Of a stretch of DNA of 11,145 nt, positions 1 to 5,771 are shown one piece after another; the stretch's first letter is position 1; the number at the start of each line of letters is the position of its first letter. Source of the DNA: Lentisphaerota bacterium. Lineage in GTDB: Bacteria; Verrucomicrobiota; Lentisphaeria; Oligosphaerales; JAFGRS01. A program made the translations under genes and the position numbers. A model generated the notes under the pieces. That model did not search any database, was not told the DNA's origin, and was given only the letters and a program-made list of their open reading frames with translations. The stretch is taken from NCBI GenBank assembly GCA_012514865.1, contig JAAYZO010000526.1:1-11145 (forward strand), in the 5' to 3' direction.

Positions 1-45
1 TCCCGGGGGCAGGAGGTTGCGGGGGCTTGCGGGCGGTCATAGAGG

Positions 46-88
46 TGCATCCTGCTATGGTGTGTCTGCCCTACCATAGCATCTTGCA
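46..88. repeat. Inverted repeat TGCA-n3-TGCTATGGT / ACCATAGCA-n3-TGCA
   Basis: The two arms, 46-61 and 73-88, match at 13 of 16 positions: TGCA, three mismatches, then nine perfect pairs. They are separated by an 11-nt spacer centred on position 67. The arms are clearly AT-richer than their surroundings. It could be a dimeric repressor operator or the hairpin of a terminator for an upstream gene. No T-run follows either arm, which weakens the terminator reading. Confidence 0.6.
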
Positions 89-155
89 CGGCTAGCGCCA
101 GGTCTGATGTAACCGGTCCGTCGAGTTCGGGCGGTGGCGCGCGGCGATGGTAGCG

Positions 156-173
156 GCGCCTGTGCGCAGGCGC
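156..173. repeat. Perfect 7-bp hairpin, loop TGCG
   Basis: GCGCCTG (156-162) and CAGGCGC (167-173) are perfect complements around a 4-nt loop. It is one of several hairpins in the leader of the first operon. No U-tract follows, so a terminator is not supported. Confidence 0.45.
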
Positions 174-190
174 TCTCCAGGCCGCGCGCC

Positions 191-208
191 GCGCGTGAGG
201 ACACGCGC
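191..208. repeat. Perfect 7-bp hairpin, loop AGGA
   Basis: GCGCGTG (191-197) and CACGCGC (202-208) are perfect complements that would expose AGGA in the loop. It lies in the same leader as the hairpin at 156-173 and has the same stem-7/loop-4 geometry but a different sequence. Function is unknown. Confidence 0.4.
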
Positions 209-268
209 CGCACGAGCCGCCCCGACTCGACCGAGGCATTGCCAGGCGAGGCCCGGGCGGCGTTGACC

Positions 269-310
269 GCACCGGGGTCGCGGGCTATCCTTGTAGGAGC
301 CGCCCGGTGC
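269..310 (+). promoter_or_regulatory. Long imperfect stem-loop in the operon leader
   Basis: The outer arms GCACCGGG (269-276) and CCCGGTGC (303-310) are perfect 8-bp complements. Inside them, GGC (283-285) and TCCT (288-291) can pair with GCC (299-301) and AGGA (295-298) around a TGT loop. The element ends about 50 nt before the first start codon. A folded 5' leader is plausible, but it matches no riboswitch class that I recognise. Confidence 0.35.
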
Positions 311-362
311 CACCACGGCGCCGGGGGCCGCGGCGGTCGCCGTCTACGAGGAGAGCGCGAGC

Positions 363-1193
363 ATGAAATTCGTATTGTTCAGCAAGCACTGGCCGGGCCT
401 GAGTGTCGCCGAGATGATCGCACGGACGCAGGCGGCCGGTGCCGATGGCATGGACCTGGCCGTCCGGGCCGGCATGGCCGTGAACCCCGAGAATGTGACC
501 ACGGCCCTCCCCGCGGCCCTGCGGGAGGTCCGCGCCGCCGGTCTGGATATCCCCATGGTCACCACCGAGGGCAACTTCATCGACCCGACGGCGGCGGCGA
601 GCGAGCAGTTGGCGGCGGCGATGGCCGAAGCCGGCGTGAAGATCGCGAAGCTGGGGTACTGGCCGTACCGCGTGGGCGAGACGCCCTACTGGGAGACGGT
701 GACCAGGATCCGCAGGGCCCTCGAGGGCTTCGAGGCCCTGGCGCGGCGCTTCGGAATCACCTTCTGCTACCACACCCACAGCGACTACTTCGGCCTGAAC
801 GCCGGCAGCATGATCACCCTCCTGCGCGACCGCGACCCGCGGTACATCGGCGCCTACCTGGACACCGGCCACCTGTACTACTGCGGCGAGCCCTTCGCGA
901 TGGCCGCCGACATCGCCAGCCCGTACCTGACCCTGGTGTCGTTCAAGGACACCTTCTTCAAGCGTCAGAACCCCGCGACCGAGGAACTCCCGGTGTGGCG
1001 TCGGACGATCGTCCCGGCCGGCCACGGCGTGGTGCGCTGGCCCGACGTGATGAAGACCCTGCGCCGCGTCGGCTTCGACGGCACGGCCAGCGTCCACTGC
1101 GAGTTCACGGCGCCGACGCCCGAGGAGTTCGCCGCGCTGCAGAAGCGCGAGGTGGCCTTCCTTCGGCAGCGCTATGCCGACGCCGCGTCGTGA
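363..1193 (+). CDS. Sugar phosphate isomerase/epimerase-like TIM-barrel protein
   Basis: A 276-residue cytoplasmic protein of the xylose isomerase-like TIM-barrel (AP endonuclease 2) superfamily, the usual length for that family. There is no signal peptide. Candidate metal ligands and active-site residues sit at the expected strand ends: YHTHSDY (136-142, H137 and H139), YLDTGH (165-170, D167 and H170), FKD (194-196), PAGHG (218-222, H221) and HCEF (245-248, E247). Members bind a divalent metal and isomerise or epimerise ketoses, inosose or related polyols; the exact substrate cannot be read from sequence. The ATG at 363 is chosen because GAGGAG lies about 9 nt upstream and the protein starts directly on a barrel strand (MKFVLFSKHW). 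Its stop overlaps the GTG start of the radical SAM gene, so the two are co-transcribed. The family call is firm and the substrate open. Confidence 0.88.
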   Translation: MKFVLFSKHWPGLSVAEMIARTQAAGADGMDLAVRAGMAVNPENVTTALPAALREVRAAGLDIPMVTTEGNFIDPTAAASEQLAAAMAEAGVKIAKLGYWPYRVGETPYWETVTRIRRALEGFEALARRFGITFCYHTHSDYFGLNAGSMITLLRDRDPRYIGAYLDTGHLYYCGEPFAMAADIASPYLTLVSFKDTFFKRQNPATEELPVWRRTIVPAGHGVVRWPDVMKTLRRVGFDGTASVHCEFTAPTPEEFAALQKREVAFLRQRYADAAS

Positions 1194-2839
1194 GGATCGT
1201 CTGGCTGGCGGTCAACGCCTCCCACGCGCATGCGTCGCTGGCGCTGCCGCTGCTGCACCTGGCCTGCAGCGCCCAGGGTGAGCTGGCGTGGGAGGCGGTG
1301 TCGTCGACCCTCCATGACGACCCCGGCGCCCTGGCCGCGGCGGTCGTGGCCCGCGAGCCCGACGTGGTCGCGGCGACCCTCTACCTCTTTAATAGCGGCC
1401 TGGTGCTCGAGACCCTCTCGCGGGTGAAGGCCCTGCGGCCGGGCTGCACCACGATCGTCGGCGGCCCGGAGTGCCTGGGCGAGGTCGGCGACCTCTTCGC
1501 GCGCCACCCGTGGGTCGACCTGGCAGTGCGCGGCGAGGGCGAGGCCGTCCTGCCGGAGCTCCTCGAGCGCCTGCGCCGCGCCGTGGCGCCGTCCGGCCTG
1601 CGCGGGGTCTGCTGGCGTGCCGCCGACGGCACACTCCACGACGACGGCAGCCGCGCCGTCAGCCGGTCCTGGCCAACGGCGCCGCCGCCCTGCCGGAGCC
1701 CGTTCTTCGACACGAGCCGCGCCTTCGTGCAGATCGAGACGAGCCGCGGCTGCCGCGGCGCCTGCGCCTACTGCACCTCCTGCCGCGACCTGCCCCTGCG
1801 CCAGCGCCCCCTCGCGGCCATCCGGGATGAGCTGGCGGCCCTGCGCGATCGCGGCGTGCGCGAGGTGCGCGTCCTCGACCGCACCTTCAACGCCCCGGCC
1901 GGGCGCGCCGGCGACCTCCTGGCGCTCTTCCTCGACGAGTTTCCGTCGATGCGCTTCCATCTCGAGATCGACCCGGCCGGCCTCAGCCGCGGCCTGCGCG
2001 AGCGGCTGCGGCGAGCGGCGCCGGGCGCGCTCCACCTCGAGGCCGGCCTGCAGACCACCGCGCCAAGGGCCCTCGCCGCCTGCGGGCGACAGGCCGACCC
2101 GGCACGCGCCCTCGATGGCCTGCGTTTCCTGGTCCACGAGACGGCCCTGCCGACCCATGTCGACCTCCTGGCCGGCCTGCCGGAGCAGACCCTGTCGGAT
2201 GTCGAACACGATATCGAGGTCCTCCTCGACCTCGGCCCGGCCGAGATCCAGCTCGAGGTCCTCAAGGTCCTCCCCGGGACGCCCTTCTGGGGTTCGGCGA
2301 AGGCCCTCGGCCTCTGCCACGCGCCCCTGCCGCCGTACGAGGTCCTGCAGACCCCCGCCTGCGACGCCGCGGGGCTGCGCCGGGTCGTCGCCTGGTCGCG
2401 CTGCCTGGACCGCTTCTACAACGCCGCGGCTCTCCAGGCCGTCGTTCGCGAGGCAGTCCGCACCGGCGGCGGTGTCGCGGTCTTCGCGGCGGCCTCGGAG
2501 GCCGACCTCGGCACGGCGCCGGCCGCCCTCGAGCGGCGCTTCCGCTTCCTGGCGGCGAGCGCGGCCGACAGGCCTGGCCTGCTGGACGCGGTGCGCCTCG
2601 CCTGGCTCCGCGCCGGGCTGAGTCCTGCCGATCCCCTGCCCGGCGCCGCGCCGTGGAAGCAGCCCCTGCCGGCGGGGGCGCGCTGGCAGGCGCAGCCCCC
2701 GGCGGGATCGGGCGCGACGCAGCGCCTCTGGCGCCTGGCGCTCTCGGACCGCGTCGTCTGGGTCCTCTACGACCGCGGCCAGGATGAACGCCGCCCGATC
2801 GCCTTCGCCGAACTGCCCGCCGGTGCGGCGGCGACGTAG
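1190..2839 (+). CDS. B12-binding domain radical SAM protein, DUF4080 type
   Basis: A 549-residue protein. Residues 1 to about 140 form a Rossmann-like cobalamin-binding domain of the type that begins with an 'NAxxxHxxLAxxxL' segment (VNASHAHASLALPLL), with IVGGPE and VRGEGE signatures. The radical SAM core follows, with the CX3CX2C cluster at C188, C192 and C195 inside ETSRGC. Further core motifs are LEAGLQTT (283-290) and DLLAGLPEQT (325-334). A DUF4080-like C-terminal region runs from about residue 400. Members bind a [4Fe-4S] cluster and SAM and, by family, cobalamin; their substrates are mostly unknown. The frame stays open upstream into the previous gene because of GC bias. I take the GTG at 1190 as the start because homology begins there and it forms a GTGA overlap with the previous stop. 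It has no Shine-Dalgarno of its own, so translational coupling is likely. Confidence 0.87.
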   Translation: MRIVWLAVNASHAHASLALPLLHLACSAQGELAWEAVSSTLHDDPGALAAAVVAREPDVVAATLYLFNSGLVLETLSRVKALRPGCTTIVGGPECLGEVGDLFARHPWVDLAVRGEGEAVLPELLERLRRAVAPSGLRGVCWRAADGTLHDDGSRAVSRSWPTAPPPCRSPFFDTSRAFVQIETSRGCRGACAYCTSCRDLPLRQRPLAAIRDELAALRDRGVREVRVLDRTFNAPAGRAGDLLALFLDEFPSMRFHLEIDPAGLSRGLRERLRRAAPGALHLEAGLQTTAPRALAACGRQADPARALDGLRFLVHETALPTHVDLLAGLPEQTLSDVEHDIEVLLDLGPAEIQLEVLKVLPGTPFWGSAKALGLCHAPLPPYEVLQTPACDAAGLRRVVAWSRCLDRFYNAAALQAVVREAVRTGGGVAVFAAASEADLGTAPAALERRFRFLAASAADRPGLLDAVRLAWLRAGLSPADPLPGAAPWKQPLPAGARWQAQPPAGSGATQRLWRLALSDRVVWVLYDRGQDERRPIAFAELPAGAAAT

Positions 2840-2853
2840 GTCAGGGAGGGCGG

Positions 2854-2930
2854 AGTTCAGAGTTCGGAGTTCGGAGTTCAGAGTTCGGAGTTCGGAGTTC
2901 GGAGTTCAGAGTTCGGAGTCCGGAGTCAGG
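2854..2930 (+). repeat. Heptanucleotide array AGTTCGG/AGTTCAG, 11 copies
   Basis: Eleven head-to-tail 7-nt units run without interruption: nine are AGTTCGG or AGTTCAG and the last two are AGTCCGG and AGTCAGG. The array starts 14 nt after the radical SAM stop codon. Seven is not a multiple of three, so there is no coding constraint. It resembles in kind the heptanucleotide STRR elements described in cyanobacteria, with a different unit. Confidence 0.9.
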
Positions 2931-3082
2931 AGGGCGGAGGGCGGAGGGCCACAGCTCCGCCTGGCTCCCTCCGGCGTTCGGCGTTGGGCCGCGGGGACGC
3001 GGCCCTTGGGCTCGGGACACGGACGGACACAGACCCGCACGGACGGACACGGACACGATCTTCGGGCACGGGGTCGGGCCAC

Positions 3083-3156
3083 GGGCCGCGGGGGTCGGGT
3101 GTCGGGGGTCGAGTGTCGGCTCTACCGGGCGTCGGGCCTCGGGCGTCGGGCGTCCG
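3083..3156 (+). repeat. Heptad arrays GGGTCGG and GCGTCGG with two G-quadruplex motifs
   Basis: Four heptads of the GGGTCGG/GTGTCGG type (3092-3119) are followed by four of the GCGTCGG/GCCTCGG type (3129-3156). G-runs at 3083-3085, 3090-3094, 3097-3099 and 3104-3108 give one G3+N1-7 quadruplex motif. GGG at 3127, 3134, 3141 and 3148, with 4-nt loops of CGTC, CCTC and CGTC, gives a second, very regular one. The 7-nt period itself produces the GGG-N4 spacing. Confidence 0.75.
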
Positions 3157-3159
3157 CAG

Positions 3160-3190
3160 TCGAAAACTTGCCAGAAAAGCAAGTTTACGA
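3160..3190. repeat. AT-rich stem-loop, 11 bp with one A-A mismatch
   Basis: AAACTTGC (3164-3171) pairs perfectly with GCAAGTTT (3179-3186) around the loop CAGAAAA. The stem extends past one A-A mismatch with TCG (3160-3162) and CGA (3188-3190). It is the only AT-rich patch in the spacer. It could terminate transcription leaving the first operon, although no T-run follows on the plus strand. Read on the minus strand the stem ends in a TTTT run. Confidence 0.55.
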
Positions 3191-3272
3191 CGGATAGTAG
3201 CACGGACGGCCACGGACGGGGCCTTGCCGGCTCCGGCGTTGGGCATCCGGCCTCGGGGGTCGGGGGGAGCAG

Positions 3273-3357
3273 AGTTCTGAGTTCGGAGTTCGGAGTTTCG
3301 TCTGGCTCCCGCGGGCGTTGGACGTTGGACGTTGGGCGTTCGGCGTTGGGCGTTGCC
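3273..3357 (+). repeat. Second heptad block: AGTTCGG x4 then CGTTGGN x6
   Basis: Four AGTTCGG-like units (3273-3300) are followed by the linker TCTGGCTCCC (3301-3310) and six CGTTGGN units (3316-3357; one reads CGTTCGG and the last CGTTGCC). The same order (AGTTCGG array, CTGGCTCCC, then CGTTCGG CGTTGGG) appears earlier at 2854-2988, so this is a second copy of a composite element. Confidence 0.8.
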
Positions 3358-3363
3358 TCTTCC

Positions 3364-3400
3364 GGGGGTCGGGGGTCGGGCCTCGGGCGGCGGGCGTCGC
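3364..3400 (+). repeat. GGGTCGG/GCCTCGG heptads with a G-quadruplex motif
   Basis: Five heptads fill 3366-3400. G-runs at 3364-3368, 3371-3375, 3378-3380 and 3385-3387, plus a later GGG, are separated by 2-4 nt, which fits a standard G3+N1-7 quadruplex motif on the plus strand. The block follows the second composite element, just as similar heptads follow the first. Confidence 0.7.
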
Positions 3401-3420
3401 CGAGGGTCGCGGAGCGAGAG

Positions 3421-3563
3421 GCGAGGACGAGGACGAGGACGAGGGAGAGAACGGGAACGAGGGACGAGGACGAGGACGAGGACGAGGGAGAGAACGGGAA
3501 CGAGGGACGAGAACGAGAACGAGGACGAGGGAGAGAACGGGAACGAGGACGAGGGAGAGGGAC
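3421..3563 (+). repeat. Purine-rich tandem repeat, 43-nt period
   Basis: Two full 43-nt units (3441-3483 and 3484-3526) differ by only two G-to-A changes. A third starts at 3527 and is cut short: the same start motif GAGGGAGAG recurs after 24 nt at 3551. Each unit is a GAGGGAGAGAACGGGAACGA core plus several GACGAG hexamers, and hexamers also precede the first unit. The plus strand is nearly all purine apart from a C at regular intervals. Translations give repetitive R/E/G/D/N strings, so a protein is not supported. Confidence 0.85.
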
Positions 3564-3694
3564 AAGAGGCCGGTGTTCAGAGGTCGCTCTCCCGTGGGCT
3601 GGCAGTCAGAGCTGCGTCGGGGAGGCACATTCGGGTGTGTACGGAGGAGTATCCGCTGCAACCCGCCGGCGGGGCGGCGTGTCTGTGCCAGCGG

Positions 3695-3722
3695 TTGCGG
3701 CATGGCCAACGCGCGGTACATT
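3695..3722 (+). promoter_or_regulatory. Possible sigma-70-like promoter for the ABC operon
   Basis: TTGCGG (3695-3700) and TACATT (3717-3722) are separated by 16 nt and lie about 80 nt before the permease start. The match to consensus is only moderate, but this is the best pair I find in 3571-3804. Confidence 0.25.
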
Positions 3723-3804
3723 GCCGACACGGGCGGCGGGCGCCGGACGCACGGCCGACGCATCACCGCCCCACGACAGGCTCAACAGGACACGGCATCC
3801 TCTC

Positions 3805-5028
3805 ATGCTTGCCCTTGCGCTCAATGAGATCACCCGCCGCCGCGGACGGGCCTTCCTCGCCATCGTCGGCTTCCTCCTCGTCGCCCTCCTCGTGGCGGCC
3901 GGGCACTGCCTCGGGCAGGCCATACGGAAGGCCACCGCCGAGCCCATGGAGGTCACCGGCGCCGACCTGGTGGTCGTGCGCCAGGTCATCCCCTGCGCCT
4001 TCGCGGTGGTGAAGCTCCCCAAGGACCTCGGCGCCATCACGGCGGACGAGGTCCGCCGGATCGGCGCGGTCCCCGGCGTCCGGGCCGTGGCCGGGTCGCT
4101 GGTGGTGTGGGCCTTCCACGACGGCCAGCCGACCGTGGTCACCGGCGTCGTCCCGGGCAGCGTCAAGACCGGCCCCCTGCGCCAATACCGCGACGGCGAG
4201 CGCTGCTGCGTCCTCGAGTCCGGCCGGCTCTTCGACCCGAGCCGCAACGAGGCGGTCCTCGACAAGGAGTACGCCGACCAGCTCGGCGTCAGTGTCGGCT
4301 CGACCGTCCACCTCGGCCCGCGCGAATTCACCGTCTGCGGCATTCTCAAGGTCGCCGGGGTGGCGGTCATCGGGGGCGGCCAGGCCTACGTGCCCCTGCA
4401 GGCCCTCCAGGAGATGCTTGGCGAGGGCGACGTCGTCGACTACGTCTTCGTCAGCGCCGAGGCGGACGCCGACCTGGCGGCGATCAGCGCCGGCATCGAG
4501 GCGATCATCGGCGAGGGCTGCCAGGTCTCGACGCAGGACTCCCTGCCCGGCCAGATCAGCCGTTCGGCGGCGGTGACGGCGGCCGGCTCGGGCGCCTTCG
4601 TGGCCCTGATCGTGGTCATCGGCGGCCTGCTGGTGGTGCGCTCGGCCCTCGCGGCGGTGCGCGAGCGCGTCGTCGAGATCGGCATCCTGCGCGCCGTCGG
4701 CTGGCGCCGTCGCCATGTGGTGGCGCTCCTCGGCTGGGAGACGATCCTCCAGGGCGTCCTCGGAGCGGTCCCGGGGGTGGCGATCGGCTACGCGGTCGCC
4801 TTCCTGATCTGCAGCCAGCTCAACCTGAGCCTGCCGGCCAGCTTCAACTCGTACCCGCCGTGTGCCACGACCGAGCCGGCCCTGGCGCTGACCCTGCAGC
4901 CGCAGGTGACCCTCGCCGGCGTCGGCCTCGCCCTGCTGATCACCGTCGCCCTAGCCCTCGCCGCCGGCCTGATCGCCGGGCGCTACGCCGCCTCGCGAGC
5001 CCCGATGGACTCCCTGAGACAACCCTGA
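3805..5028 (+). CDS. FtsX/MacB-type ABC transporter permease
   Basis: A 407-residue inner-membrane permease of the type VII ABC family (MacB, LolC/E, FtsX). TM1 spans about residues 16-34, a large extracytoplasmic MacB_PCD-like domain about 35-260, and three more helices follow at about 263-282, 312-338 and 368-392. The conserved FtsX coupling segment RERVVEIGILRAVGW (286-300) contacts the ATPase. MacB/Lol systems use ATP to move substrates at the outer membrane side of the envelope rather than to pump through the membrane. The extracytoplasmic domain has five cysteines (C64, C134, C135, C178, C239), including a vicinal pair, which is notable next to the two-Cys proteins downstream. The open frame runs back to 3325 through repeats; the ATG at 3805 is chosen because the protein then starts MLALALNEITRRRGRAFL, a typical permease N-terminus. 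Its Shine-Dalgarno is weak (AGGA, about 14 nt upstream). Confidence 0.88.
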   Translation: MLALALNEITRRRGRAFLAIVGFLLVALLVAAGHCLGQAIRKATAEPMEVTGADLVVVRQVIPCAFAVVKLPKDLGAITADEVRRIGAVPGVRAVAGSLVVWAFHDGQPTVVTGVVPGSVKTGPLRQYRDGERCCVLESGRLFDPSRNEAVLDKEYADQLGVSVGSTVHLGPREFTVCGILKVAGVAVIGGGQAYVPLQALQEMLGEGDVVDYVFVSAEADADLAAISAGIEAIIGEGCQVSTQDSLPGQISRSAAVTAAGSGAFVALIVVIGGLLVVRSALAAVRERVVEIGILRAVGWRRRHVVALLGWETILQGVLGAVPGVAIGYAVAFLICSQLNLSLPASFNSYPPCATTEPALALTLQPQVTLAGVGLALLITVALALAAGLIAGRYAASRAPMDSLRQP

Positions 5029-5060
5029 GGATACAGGCAGCGCCGGCCGTGCGGACCGGC

Positions 5061-5067
5061 GGAAAGG
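5061..5067 (+). promoter_or_regulatory. Ribosome binding site of the ABC ATPase
   Basis: GGAAAGG lies 5 nt before the ATG at 5073. It fixes that start inside a frame that otherwise stays open far upstream into the permease gene. Confidence 0.6.
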
Positions 5068-5072
5068 CCGCC

Positions 5073-5771
5073 ATGAGTCAGACCGTCATCCAGGCCGAGA
5101 ACCTCCGCCGGGTCTACCCCCGGGCCGACGGCGACATCGCCGCCCTGGCCGAGGTGACGCTGGCGGTCCAGGCCGGCGAGACGGTCGCCATCACCGGGCC
5201 CTCCGGGTCCGGCAAGAGCACCCTCCTGTCGCTGATCGCCGGACTCGACCGGCCCTCGTCCGGTGAGCTTGTGGTCCTCGGCAAGCGCCTCGGCGACCTC
5301 AGCGAGGACGACCTCGCCGACCTGCGCCGACGGCACATGGGCTTCGTCTTCCAGAACTACCACCTCATCCCGACCTTGACGGTCTGGGAGAACGTCATGC
5401 TGCCCCTGCTCCCGCAGCTCGGCAACTCACTGAACCTGCGCGGCCGGGCCCTGCACTGCATCGAGCATGTCGGCCTCGAGAAGCGCATTCGGCACCTCCC
5501 GGGCGAACTCAGCGGCGGCGAGCAGCAGCGCGTCGGCCTGGCCCGGGCCTTGATCAACGACCCGGCGCTCATCCTGGCCGACGAGCCGACTGGCAACCTC
5601 GACGCCGAGTCGGCCGAGGCGATCCTCGCACTGCTCTTCAACCTCGCCGCCGGGCATTCCCGGACCGTCCTGCTCACCACCCACGACCGCCGCGTCGCCG
5701 AGCGCTGCTCGCGCGAGGTGCGCCTGCGCGACGGCCGGCTGGCGGCGAACCGCCAAGGAGCTACCGCATGA
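5073..5771 (+). CDS. LolD/MacB-type ABC transporter ATP-binding protein
   Basis: A 232-residue cytoplasmic ATPase, normal for LolD-type subunits. All nucleotide-binding motifs are intact: Walker A GPSGSGKST (42-50), Q-loop glutamine Q94 in FVFQNYHLIP, signature LSGGEQQ (146-152), Walker B ILADEP with catalytic E171, D-loop region GNLDAES, and switch histidine H204 in TTHD. The EPTGNLD segment is typical of the MacB/LolD/FtsE group that partners FtsX-fold permeases. The gene follows the permease after 44 nt, so the two almost certainly form one transporter (two permeases and two ATPases). The start is supported by GGAAAGG. The stop overlaps the next start in an ATGA junction. Confidence 0.93.
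   Translation: MSQTVIQAENLRRVYPRADGDIAALAEVTLAVQAGETVAITGPSGSGKSTLLSLIAGLDRPSSGELVVLGKRLGDLSEDDLADLRRRHMGFVFQNYHLIPTLTVWENVMLPLLPQLGNSLNLRGRALHCIEHVGLEKRIRHLPGELSGGEQQRVGLARALINDPALILADEPTGNLDAESAEAILALLFNLAAGHSRTVLLTTHDRRVAERCSREVRLRDGRLAANRQGATA
5755..5760 (+). promoter_or_regulatory. Ribosome binding site of the secreted two-Cys protein
   Basis: AAGGAG lies 7 nt before the ATG at 5768, inside the end of the ATPase gene. Confidence 0.65.

Larger units (their letters stand above)
1..362. other. Non-coding, hairpin-rich region upstream of the first operon
   Basis: No convincing gene lies here. Short open frames on both strands show no recognisable protein and are explained by high GC. The stretch holds an AT-richer inverted repeat (46-88), three GC-rich hairpins (156-173, 191-208, 269-310) and a Shine-Dalgarno-like GAGGAG at about 348-353, just before the first gene. 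It is probably the promoter and leader of the 363-2839 operon, and may also contain the end of an upstream unit. I see no clear -35/-10 pair. Confidence 0.6.
2840..3804. other. Gene-free repeat mosaic between two operons
   Basis: This 965-nt spacer contains no protein that I can support. Open frames cross it only because its repeats lack stop codons, and their translations are low-complexity R/G/E/D/S strings. It contains arrays of related heptanucleotides (2854-3400), a CGGACA-rich patch near 3015-3060, an AT-rich hairpin (3160-3190), three G-quadruplex motifs, a 43-nt purine-rich tandem repeat (3421-3563), and finally ordinary sequence (3571-3804) that probably holds the promoter of the ABC operon. 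Confidence 0.75.

Noticed and set aside
1..40. G-quadruplex at the left edge
   Set aside because: The G-runs are separated by more than seven nucleotides and only three runs of three or more fit.
285..1097. 270-codon minus-strand open frame
   Set aside because: It is antisense to the clearly identified isomerase and its composition is that of a GC-rich shadow frame.
134..1189. Upstream extension of the radical SAM frame to an ATG at 134
   Set aside because: The frame is open only through GC bias. It overlaps the whole isomerase gene in another frame and translates to an R/G/H-rich string without domain features.
1172..2320. 382-codon minus-strand open frame
   Set aside because: It is antisense to the radical SAM gene, A/E/R/G-rich, with no recognisable motif.
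2854..3563. CRISPR array
   Set aside because: Units are 7 nt, or 43 nt of continuous tandem sequence, with no unique spacers and no cas genes nearby.
3325..3804. N-terminal extension of the ABC permease, or separate small proteins in the repeat tract
   Set aside because: The translations are repeat-derived R/E/G/D strings. The permease fold starts at MLALALNE (3805).
3763..4716. 317-codon minus-strand open frame
   Set aside because: It is antisense to the permease. The permease has TM segments and the FtsX signature, while this frame has none.
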